From Candidatus Uhrbacteria bacterium RIFOXYA2_FULL_40_9 (GTDB lineage: Bacteria; Patescibacteriota; Patescibacteriia; UBA9934; GWF2-40-263), in assembly GCA_001791615.1 (NCBI GenBank), contig MGEY01000045.1:4144-10440 (forward strand): a stretch of DNA of 6,297 nucleotides, in the 5' to 3' direction. The notes under the pieces are model-generated. The model was not told the DNA's origin and made no database searches. It worked only from the letters and a program-made list of their open reading frames with translations. This document shows, one piece after another, positions 1-5,703 of this stretch. The first letter of the stretch is position 1, and each line of letters opens with the position of its first letter. The position numbers and the translations under genes are program-made.

Positions 1-92
1 AACTGATTCAGAAGATTGAAGAAGAGACTTCTGAAGAGGTTATCCTTGAAGAATCATTAACTGAGCAAGAAGTTGCTCAAGAAGAAATGTAA
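1..92 (+). CDS. C-terminal end of an unidentified protein (5' end outside the window), Glu-rich tail
   Basis: A frame open from the window edge ends in TAA at 90-92. The 29 visible residues include 11 glutamates and only one lysine (for example [10 protein letters not shown] and VAQEEM). An acidic, low-complexity tail like this is typical of a disordered C-terminus and does not identify a family. The stop lies 2 nt before the gyrA start codon, so the two genes are probably in one operon with coupled translation. No domain is visible and I do not recognise the gene. That it is a real gene is inferred from the open frame and the tight junction. The sample is only about 90 bp, so chance openness cannot be excluded. 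Confidence 0.55.
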   Translation, partial: LIQKIEEETSEEVILEESLTEQEVAQEEM

Positions 93-94
93 GT

Positions 95-2623
95 ATGTCA
101 AAGAATAGTGAAAATCCAGAAACTCCCATTTCCTCAGATTTTGAGGATGAGGAGAATGAATTTAAAGGCAACACAGCATCAGATGTCGGTTCTGTAGAAC
201 CCACAAGCATTGTTCAAGAAATGAAAACTTCCTATTTGGATTATGCCATGTCTGTGATTGTTGGACGTGCTCTTCCAGATGTCCGGGATGGATTAAAGCC
301 TGTTCACCGTCGCATCCTTTATTCTATGTGGCAATCAGGTTTGCGTTCAGGAGCACGGTTTCGAAAGTGTGCTACGGTGGTTGGAGATGTACTTGGAAAA
401 TATCACCCACATGGTGATAGTGCTGTGTACGATTCTCTTGTTCGCATGGCCCAAGATTTTTCTTTGCGTTACCCTCTTGTGAATGGTCAGGGAAACTTTG
501 GATCTCTTGATGGGGATTCTGCAGCTGCTTACCGTTACACGGAAGCAAAGCTAGAACAGATTGCAGAAGAACTTCTTGTGGACATTGAAAAGCAGACAGT
601 GGATTTTCGTCCAAACTTTGATGGTACACAAAAAGAACCTGCCGTTCTTCCAGCAAAACTTCCTCAACTCTTGATCAACGGAACGGTTGGTATTGCTGTG
701 GGAATGGCTTCTAGTATTCCAACACATAACCTGTCAGAAGTCTGTGATGCCATTTTACATTTGATTGAACATCCAGATGCCAGTATTGATGATTTATCTG
801 AGTTTATTAAAGGACCAGATTTTCCTACAGGTGGAATTGCTTATGATTCAAAAGATATTAAACAAGCATTTGCCACGGGTCGCGGAGGTGTTGTGGTGCG
901 TGCAAAAACAGAAATTGTAGAAGGAAAGAGAGGGTTTGCGATTATTGTGCGAGAGATTCCTCACCAAGTGAACAAAGCCATGTTGCTCGAGCGTATAGCG
1001 CAAAACGTGCGTGATAAAAAGATTGATGGTATTCGAGATTTGCGAGATGAATCAACACGAGAAGGAGTGCGCATTGTGATTGAACTTAAGAAAGATGCGT
1101 ATCCAAAAAAGGTCTTGAATCGTCTTTATCAAACAACACAACTTCAGACCACGACGCATTACAATATGCTTGCACTTGTGGATGGGGGACGCCAACCTCG
1201 TGTGTTGAATGTCAAAATGATTTTGGAAGAGTATTTGACACATCGTGAGGAGGTTGTACGAAGACGCACTCAATACGATCTTGATCGTGCCAAAGATCGT
1301 GCGCATATTTTAGAAGGTTTGCGTATTGCCATGCTTAAGATCGATCAAGTAATCGAAACTATCAAAAAATCTAAAGATAAAGATGTTGCTCGTGAGAATT
1401 TGATGAAGAAGTTCAAACTTTCTGAACGCCAAGCAATCGCAATTTTGGAAATGCGTTTGCAACAACTCGCCAACCTTGAGCGAATGAAGATTGAACAAGA
1501 GTATAAAGAAAAGATGGAACTCATCAAAAAACTTGAAGCGATTTTAAACTCAAGAAAGAAGATCATGGAAGTGATTGCAACAGAAGTAAAAGAAATGCAA
1601 GAGAAGTATGGAAGCGAACGTCGAACACAAATCGTCAAACATGGGGTCAAAGAGTTTTCTGTAGAAGATGTCATTCCAGACACTCCAACCGTGGTGATGA
1701 TTACCCGTGAGGGGTATATTAAACGGTTGTCACCTGACACATTCAAACAACAAAAACGTGGAGGAAAAGGCGTTGTGGGAGTGACGACAAAAGAAGAAGA
1801 TGTTGTAGAACAAGTGTTCTCAACTACCACGCACAAAGATCTTCTTTTCTTTACCACACGTGGTCGTGTCTTTAGCTTAAAAGCTTATGAAGTTCCAGAA
1901 GCATCTCGCACAGCAAAAGGTCAGGCACTTGTAAATTTTCTTCAGCTTGCTCCAGGAGAACAAATTTCTGCCGCACTTTCCATGGATGAACTAGAAGAAG
2001 AAAAATATTTACTTATGGTGACCACTCAAGGGACTATCAAGAAAACAGAGATTGCGAGTTTTGAAAATTTGCGTCGCACAGGACTCATTGCATTGAAGTT
2101 AAAAGAAGGAGATTATTTGCGCTGGGTTCGTCCAACCACGGGTAATGATGAAATTGTGCTTGCCACAGCTGAAGGACAAGCCATCAGGTTTTCAGAAAAA
2201 CAAGTTCGTTCTATGGGTCGTGTGGCTTCAGGGGTGCGAGGAATCAGATTGAAAGGATCAGATCTTGTTGTGGGTATGGGAACGATTCGTTCAGGAGCAG
2301 GAAAAAAGAAAGGGCAAATTGAATTGCTTGTGGTGATGAAGAATGGCTACGGAAAGCGTACAGACATTACAGAATACAAAATGCAAGGACGTGGAGGGTC
2401 TGGAATTCGTACAGCAAATATCACAAAGAAGACAGGTAAACTTGTTTCTGCTCGGGTGATTAAATCTGGTGATCCGCGTGATTTATTCGTGATCTCAGAA
2501 GCCGGACAAGTTATTCGTTCTTCTGTAAAGTCTGTATCTATTCTTGGAAGATCTACTCAAGGAGTAAAGATCATGCGTTTCAAAAAAGAAGAAGATACGG
2601 TTGCAAGCGTGGAGCTCATCTAA
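95..2623 (+). CDS. gyrA: DNA gyrase subunit A
   Basis: This is the breakage-reunion subunit of the ATP-dependent type IIA topoisomerase that introduces negative supercoils; it works with GyrB in an A2B2 complex on the chromosome. The core starts near residue 41 ([22 protein letters not shown] in outline). The [10 protein letters not shown] segment lies at 104-113, and the catalytic tyrosine is Tyr148 in AAYRYTE. The long coiled-coil arm spans about 380-500. The C-terminal beta-pinwheel starts near 525 and carries a GyrA-box-like QQKRGGKG at 551-558, which favours gyrase over topoisomerase IV ParC. The quinolone-determining positions matching E. coli Ser83 and Asp87 are Ser109 and Asp113, the sensitive-type residues. 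Length (842 aa) is normal. Residues 1-38 are an acidic, probably disordered extension; Met43 is a possible alternative start. ATG at 95 is preferred because it sits 2 nt after the upstream stop; the Shine-Dalgarno is weak, as expected for coupling. A terminator follows. Confidence 0.98.
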   Translation: MSKNSENPETPISSDFEDEENEFKGNTASDVGSVEPTSIVQEMKTSYLDYAMSVIVGRALPDVRDGLKPVHRRILYSMWQSGLRSGARFRKCATVVGDVLGKYHPHGDSAVYDSLVRMAQDFSLRYPLVNGQGNFGSLDGDSAAAYRYTEAKLEQIAEELLVDIEKQTVDFRPNFDGTQKEPAVLPAKLPQLLINGTVGIAVGMASSIPTHNLSEVCDAILHLIEHPDASIDDLSEFIKGPDFPTGGIAYDSKDIKQAFATGRGGVVVRAKTEIVEGKRGFAIIVREIPHQVNKAMLLERIAQNVRDKKIDGIRDLRDESTREGVRIVIELKKDAYPKKVLNRLYQTTQLQTTTHYNMLALVDGGRQPRVLNVKMILEEYLTHREEVVRRRTQYDLDRAKDRAHILEGLRIAMLKIDQVIETIKKSKDKDVARENLMKKFKLSERQAIAILEMRLQQLANLERMKIEQEYKEKMELIKKLEAILNSRKKIMEVIATEVKEMQEKYGSERRTQIVKHGVKEFSVEDVIPDTPTVVMITREGYIKRLSPDTFKQQKRGGKGVVGVTTKEEDVVEQVFSTTTHKDLLFFTTRGRVFSLKAYEVPEASRTAKGQALVNFLQLAPGEQISAALSMDELEEEKYLLMVTTQGTIKKTEIASFENLRRTGLIALKLKEGDYLRWVRPTTGNDEIVLATAEGQAIRFSEKQVRSMGRVASGVRGIRLKGSDLVVGMGTIRSGAGKKKGQIELLVVMKNGYGKRTDITEYKMQGRGGSGIRTANITKKTGKLVSARVIKSGDPRDLFVISEAGQVIRSSVKSVSILGRSTQGVKIMRFKKEEDTVASVELI

Positions 2624-2640
2624 AAATACAAAAAGAAAAT

Positions 2641-2664
2641 CCCTTCCATTTGGAGGGGTTTTTT
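2641..2664 (+). terminator. Intrinsic terminator of the gyrA operon
   Basis: CCCTTCC (2641-2647) pairs with GGAGGGG (2652-2658) across the ATTT loop, with one T-G pair, and is followed by six T residues (2659-2664). It lies 17 nt after the gyrA stop codon. A-rich sequence precedes the stem. This is a canonical Rho-independent terminator. Confidence 0.9.
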
Positions 2665-2683
2665 GTTGAATAAATGATTTCAT

Positions 2684-2710
2684 CCTTGGGTTAAAGCCCA
2701 TGGTTTTTTT
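2684..2710 (+). terminator. Second, weaker terminator-like hairpin downstream of gyrA
   Basis: CCTTGGG (2684-2690) pairs with CCCATGG (2697-2703) with one internal T-T mismatch and a six-base loop. It is followed by seven T residues (2704-2710). It lies about 20 nt after the first terminator and may act as a backup. The stem is short, so it is less certain than the first. Confidence 0.6.
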
Positions 2711-2732
2711 CGGTCATCCAAAATCCAATCAC

Positions 2733-2883
2733 CTGTCTTCCCGAGCGAGAACATAACCCCCTCTGTCTTCCCGAGCGAGAACATAAACCCCTCTGTCTTC
2801 CTGAGCGAGAACATAACCCCCCCCCTGTCATCCCGAGTAGGGTCATCACCACACTGTCATCTTGAGCGAGATAACAAATCCCT
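2733..2883. repeat. Tandem array of five ~30-bp repeats; a sixth copy begins the adjacent palindromic element
   Basis: The conserved unit begins CTGTCWTCCCGAGCGAG. Copies start at 2733, 2763, 2793, 2825 and 2854, with a sixth at 2884, giving periods of 30, 30, 32, 29 and 30. The first three are nearly identical over their whole length, with the tail AGAACATAACCCC. Copies four and five are diverged in the second half. The array is not a CRISPR: the units are contiguous, there are no unique spacers, and no cas genes are near. No coding frame is convincing here. The array probably grew by slippage or unequal exchange from one arm of the palindromic element that follows. Confidence 0.85.
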
Positions 2884-2980
2884 CTGTCATCCCGAGCGAG
2901 GTTATCGTCGAGCCGAGGGATCTTGAGTTATTCAAGATTTCTCCACTCGTTAACAGAAAACTTCTCGGTCGAAATGACAG
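2884..2980. repeat. 97-bp imperfect palindromic element with inverted ends (REP- or MITE-like)
   Basis: The ends are inverted copies, CTGTCAT (2884-2890) and ATGACAG (2974-2980). Inside them CCGAG (2892-2896) pairs with CTCGG (2964-2968), GTTA (2901-2904) with TAAC (2951-2954), and CGAG (2909-2912) with CTCG (2946-2949). The centre is a 12-bp stem, 2915-2926 with 2932-2943, including two G-T pairs and a GTTAT loop. The whole element could fold into one long interrupted hairpin. No target-site duplication is visible at the ends and there is no transposase here, so calling it mobile is inference. Confidence 0.75.
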
Positions 2981-3017
2981 GAATATTTGGTCTTCCATTT
3001 AGATGAGAAAAACCTCC

Positions 3018-3049
3018 CACAAAACCGATCTGTGTCGATCGGTTTTGTG
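3018..3049. terminator. Perfect 13-bp hairpin, possible bidirectional terminator
   Basis: CACAAAACCGATC (3018-3030) is the exact reverse complement of GATCGGTTTTGTG (3037-3049), with a six-base loop TGTGTC. The stem core CCGATC/GATCGG is flanked by AAAA and TTTT, so on either strand the GC-rich stem is followed by four T residues. That is the layout of a bidirectional terminator between converging genes. It is 78 nt beyond the strong minus-strand terminator of the purA-like gene. The T tract is short, so another role as a structured RNA or protein site is possible. Confidence 0.55.
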
Positions 3050-3127
3050 TCTGAGATATCACTCATTCCACACTCCGGCTGCTTCACCCTCCTCACAACG
3101 CCACCTACTAGTGGGATTTCCTGGTAT

Positions 3128-3156
3128 AAAAAAACCGTCTGCTTCAGGCAAACGGT
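3128..3156 (-). terminator. Intrinsic terminator of the pyruvate-kinase-like/PurA-like operon
   Basis: On the minus strand ACCGTTTGC (3156-3148) pairs with GCAGACGGT (3142-3134) across the CTGAA loop, with one G-T pair, and runs into a tract of seven T residues (plus-strand A at 3128-3134, the first T closing the stem). The first base of the stem is the last base of the PurA-like stop codon, so termination follows translation directly. Confidence 0.9.
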
Positions 3157-4580
3157 CAGGAAAGAAAGAGCGTATCATCAGCGGTTGGGCCAAACGAAAG
3201 GATTTTGATGGGTACATTCAATCCATGAGGAGCTTCAAGGCGTTCAATGAGTTTTCTTACTTGGATCGGAAGTTCATTATCATGGCGAATTCCTTGTAGT
3301 GGGTGTTGCCATCCTGGAAGCAGAGACCACCCGAGAGGTCGACATTGACGAAGAATCATGGTTCGTCGTTCATCCATCCAAAGAGAAAATTCTGGTTTCT
3401 TGATAGCTGTGATCGCGACCCTTGTTTCATCAAGAGGTTCCCATTCAAAGAAGGCATCCAAATCGTCGCGAGGTCCTTCATATTCATAAGTAGAACAGAT
3501 CATGATGCTCGAAAGATCAGAGAGCTGGTCAATACAAGTAAGAGCAAGGCTATCTACACCATCATTGATGGCAATTCCATAGCGCAGAGCAACGAGATCC
3601 AAATGTCCCAATCGGAAAGGTCCCTGAAAACGATTTGTCCGATTATTTACATCACAAATATGCTTTGTGAGTTCACTATCTTCTGTCACAAGGGGACCTG
3701 CTCCATGTCGATGTGCATAAGCTCGGAAAATACCGATCTTTTCGACTACTGAGAGAGGAATGCCCGCTTTTGTTAGCAGCTCTTGTGCCGGATGATAAGT
3801 GCATCGAGTTTTTGTCACATGTGGTGAAAAACCAAGATGACGGTCAAGCAAAGCACCTTGGGCAGGTTCAAGCAAAAACGATTCTCCTTTTGCAAAAGAG
3901 CGTTTCATTTCTTCTGTACCTGACAAGATTCGAATACCAGACATCTGGAGAATATCTCCATAGGTTTCGAGAAGTCTTTTTGGATTGATACGAGAAAAAT
4001 AGGTGGTAAAGCAATCGCGAAGTTCTTGGGAAGGCGATCTTCGAAGAATCTCATTGACCGTTGAAAGTGACCTCAAGTAAAGATTTTCTAATTTTCCACG
4101 TCCTTTTCCATTCAGAAGATCTTGGACTGTTAAACCAAATCCTTGTTCACTTTGAAGGACTGCTTCTCCAACACCCATTCCACAAGAACCATGAGCTTTT
4201 GTTTTGCGTGCAATCTCTTGCATTTTATTGAGCATCTCATGCATAGGTGTGACCAAAAAGCAGTTTGGATCAATAAACACCCTGTCAAAAACATCTTCCA
4301 AACCAAGCCTTTTAAGTACCAATCCTTCTCCCCACAGGGTTTCTAGGTTGATGCACATGGATGGACCAAGAAAAGAAAGAGTATTCGGAAGAAACATCCC
4401 AGAACAAAACTGTGCAAATCCATGTACCTTTCCTTCAGGCGTATTTACATAGTGTCTTGCTTGTGGACCACCCGTAAAGCGGAAAAATTTTCGAATACCA
4501 AAGGCTCGAGCAAGGGTGTCTCCAATTCTTCCTTTTCCACCATCTCCATTTCCAAGATCAAGAAGAAGTGGGTATCTCAT
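3156..4580 (-). CDS. Divergent adenylosuccinate synthetase (PurA)-like protein
   Basis: A 474-aa member of the PurA fold; PurA proper joins IMP and aspartate using GTP. Recognisable parts in order: nucleotide loop NGDGGKGR (11-18), with Asp13 at the catalytic aspartate position; GGPQARH (37-43), where His43 matches the catalytic histidine; GSCGMGVG (131-138) for the usual GTTGRGIG; EPAQGALLD (238-246); AYAHRHGAGP (287-296); TCID (348-351), whose Asp351 matches the guanine-binding aspartate; LPGW (421-424); and SFGPTADDT (462-470). The family's GGHNAGHT and the TTGRxRR aspartate loop are strongly altered (about 317-323 here), so the substrate may differ from IMP plus Asp. ATG at 4580 is chosen over a start 13 codons upstream. 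It has AAGGAG (4593-4588) with 7-nt spacing, its ATG overlaps the upstream TGA as ATGA, and the protein then opens directly with the family's first strand. A terminator follows. A genuine PurA, a PurZ-like or another ligase all remain possible. Confidence 0.85.
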   Translation of the reverse strand: MRYPLLLDLGNGDGGKGRIGDTLARAFGIRKFFRFTGGPQARHYVNTPEGKVHGFAQFCSGMFLPNTLSFLGPSMCINLETLWGEGLVLKRLGLEDVFDRVFIDPNCFLVTPMHEMLNKMQEIARKTKAHGSCGMGVGEAVLQSEQGFGLTVQDLLNGKGRGKLENLYLRSLSTVNEILRRSPSQELRDCFTTYFSRINPKRLLETYGDILQMSGIRILSGTEEMKRSFAKGESFLLEPAQGALLDRHLGFSPHVTKTRCTYHPAQELLTKAGIPLSVVEKIGIFRAYAHRHGAGPLVTEDSELTKHICDVNNRTNRFQGPFRLGHLDLVALRYGIAINDGVDSLALTCIDQLSDLSSIMICSTYEYEGPRDDLDAFFEWEPLDETRVAITAIKKPEFSLWMDERRTMILRQCRPLGWSLLPGWQHPLQGIRHDNELPIQVRKLIERLEAPHGLNVPIKILSFGPTADDTLFLS

Positions 4581-5503
4581 GGGGTTTCTCCTTGATAAAG
4601 GGTGACAATTTGTTGCCAAACAGCCATGGCTTTTGCAAAAAGAATTGGATCATAGCACAGACCATCACTGAGCATGAATCGGCGGTACCCCAGAGAGATC
4701 AAATGGGCGATCATCATAAGATCTGCCATGGTGACTTCATTGAAATACTCAAGAGAGGTCAGAATACGCGAGGCAACAATAGCTTTAGGATCTTCACGAA
4801 TAATATCTTGAACTGCGTTCAGAATCTGTGGTTTGTCTGCACCCATATTGATGTACAAATCATCTTGTGCAGCCATGAAATGAAAATCAGAGGGGATAAT
4901 CACTTCAGGATCAAATTTTCGAACAAATTCCATACCACGCGCTGATTCAATCTTTGCAATCACCTGTGCTTTGGGATGATAACGATGAATATCAATCAAG
5001 TCCTGATATCTTTCAAAGAATGAGGCAAGAACATTAAAGATGTTTAGCTTAGCAGCAGCTCTGAGGTAAGCGATATCTTGTGCTGTCAAATAGCCTTCGA
5101 TTTCCAGAGAAGGATCAAGGATGTTGATTGCTTCACCTTTGCCGAGCGTACGCCGAGGAATACGACTCAAGATGAGCCTATTGCCATTTTGCACTTCGAC
5201 AATGCGTGCGACTGTATTCTTGAAGAACACATCCACAGGAGTCTCAACATGCAGTCGATGACTCACTTCCACAGATCCATAGAAGGTGTCTGTATATTGT
5301 GTCACACGCAGTTGGCGACCTTTTACATCAATCCACAGTGGTTTTTCTCCGCATTCACGAGAAAGACGTTTCAGAACATGACGAGGTGATTCCGTAATGG
5401 GCTTAATGGTATTCAGACGCAAAGCATGGACCAATGGATGAGCAATCACATGAGCGCGATGTTCACCATAAGGATCAAGGCTTGCGATGAGCTGAAGATG
5501 CAT
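4577..5503 (-). CDS. Short pyruvate-kinase-like protein lacking the C-terminal domain
   Basis: A 308-aa protein resembling the barrel and B domain of pyruvate kinase, which transfers phosphate from PEP to ADP. Visible matches: LIASLDP (6-12) for the usual IVATLGP; LRLN (28-31, Arg29 and Asn31); WIDVKG (57-62) with Arg66 for the LDTKGPEIR motif; a B-domain-like stretch at about 67-138; LTAQD (139-143); VIAKIE (181-186), with Lys184 at the catalytic lysine and Glu186 at a metal ligand; Asp206 in PSDFH for ARGDLG; ASRILTSL (244-251) for ATQMLESM, with Thr replaced by Ser245; and MLSDG (277-281). It ends soon after, where typical enzymes of about 470 aa carry a further C-terminal domain. ATG at 5503 is chosen because GGAG (5513-5510) lies 6 nt upstream and it starts at the first family strand. 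The frame stays open to 5755, but that extension is encoded by palindromic repeats. The stop overlaps the PurA-like start. Biochemical activity is unproven. Confidence 0.8.
   Translation of the reverse strand: MHLQLIASLDPYGEHRAHVIAHPLVHALRLNTIKPITESPRHVLKRLSRECGEKPLWIDVKGRQLRVTQYTDTFYGSVEVSHRLHVETPVDVFFKNTVARIVEVQNGNRLILSRIPRRTLGKGEAINILDPSLEIEGYLTAQDIAYLRAAAKLNIFNVLASFFERYQDLIDIHRYHPKAQVIAKIESARGMEFVRKFDPEVIIPSDFHFMAAQDDLYINMGADKPQILNAVQDIIREDPKAIVASRILTSLEYFNEVTMADLMMIAHLISLGYRRFMLSDGLCYDPILFAKAMAVWQQIVTLYQGETP
4588..4593 (-). promoter_or_regulatory. Shine-Dalgarno of the PurA-like gene (decides its start)
   Basis: AAGGAG on the minus strand, 7 nt before the ATG at 4580-4578. Together with the ATGA overlap with the upstream stop, it fixes this start over the one 13 codons further upstream. 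It lies inside the end of the pyruvate-kinase-like gene. Confidence 0.85.
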
Positions 5504-5509
5504 GGTTTT

Positions 5510-5514
5510 CTCCA
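5510..5514 (-). promoter_or_regulatory. Shine-Dalgarno of the pyruvate-kinase-like gene (decides its start)
   Basis: TGGAG on the minus strand, 6 nt before the ATG at 5503-5501. No comparable site precedes the upstream in-frame ATG candidates at 5755 and 5674. The 5674 start falls inside the repeat array. Confidence 0.75.
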
Positions 5515-5533
5515 GAGGTTTTTGTTGGAAAGA

Positions 5534-5642
5534 ACGTAGGGCAACCTCACCGTGGGTTGCCGGTATTTGTCTTCCGGTGAAATGTCGATGTTCATCAACA
5601 TCTCGCAGAAAGGCCCGAACGTATTCGGGCAATGACGTAGGG
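5534..5642. repeat. Cluster of short palindromes in the leader of the pyruvate-kinase-like gene
   Basis: Three perfect hairpins lie here: GGCAACC/GGTTGCC (5540-5546 with 5555-5561), GATGTT/AACATC (5587-5592 with 5597-5602) and GCCCGAA/TTCGGGC (5613-5619 with 5624-5630). The word ACGTAGGG occurs at 5534-5541 and 5635-5642, each time running straight into a palindrome, which suggests a modular repeat family. None has a T tract on the minus strand, so none is an obvious terminator. The 193-bp gap 5504-5696 shows no convincing -35/-10 pair on the minus strand. Whether the operon has its own promoter here or depends on readthrough from the WD40 gene is open. Confidence 0.7.
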
Positions 5643-5703
5643 GTCGGGTTTCCCGACCCTGAATCTACAAACATCGGGTTTCCCGACCCTGTGTTTTCAA
5701 ATA
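5641..5703. repeat. Two direct 30-bp repeats with GGGTCGGG/CCCGACCC palindromes
   Basis: GGGTCGGGTTTCCCGACCC (5641-5659) is a perfect 8-bp hairpin with a TTT loop. The 18-bp word TCGGGTTTCCCGACCCTG occurs at 5644-5661 and again at 5674-5691, exactly 30 bp apart. The following 12 bases are partly conserved (about 25 of 30 over the whole unit). The second copy reaches into the last codons and stop of the WD40 gene. On the minus strand the pair would encode a repeated SGSGNP peptide, part of the false N-terminal extension of the pyruvate-kinase-like frame. Confidence 0.8.

Noticed and set aside
372..1857. Several minus-strand open frames of 62-170 codons
   Set aside because: They lie antisense to gyrA, show no recognisable family and disagree with its clear coding frame.
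2733..2883. CRISPR-like array with ~30-bp period
   Set aside because: The repeats are contiguous and the variable parts are diverged copies of each other rather than unique spacers; no cas genes are present.
2987..3299. Two overlapping plus-strand open frames of 73 and 98 codons
   Set aside because: They run across the hairpin and the minus-strand terminator into the antisense of the PurA-like gene, with no convincing start signal and no recognisable protein.
4581..4619. 13-residue N-terminal extension of the PurA-like protein
   Set aside because: The ATG at 4580 has an AAGGAG site and the ATGA overlap, and the protein then starts at the first strand of the fold as in PurA.
5641..5659. Terminator for the WD40 gene
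   Set aside because: The hairpin is strong, but on the minus strand it is followed by CTACGTC rather than a T tract.
3156..5699. UGA recoded as glycine (Gracilibacteria-type code)
   Set aside because: TGA ends the minus-strand genes exactly at a terminator stem, at an ATGA overlap and at the end of a propeller, and no in-frame TGA interrupts gyrA.
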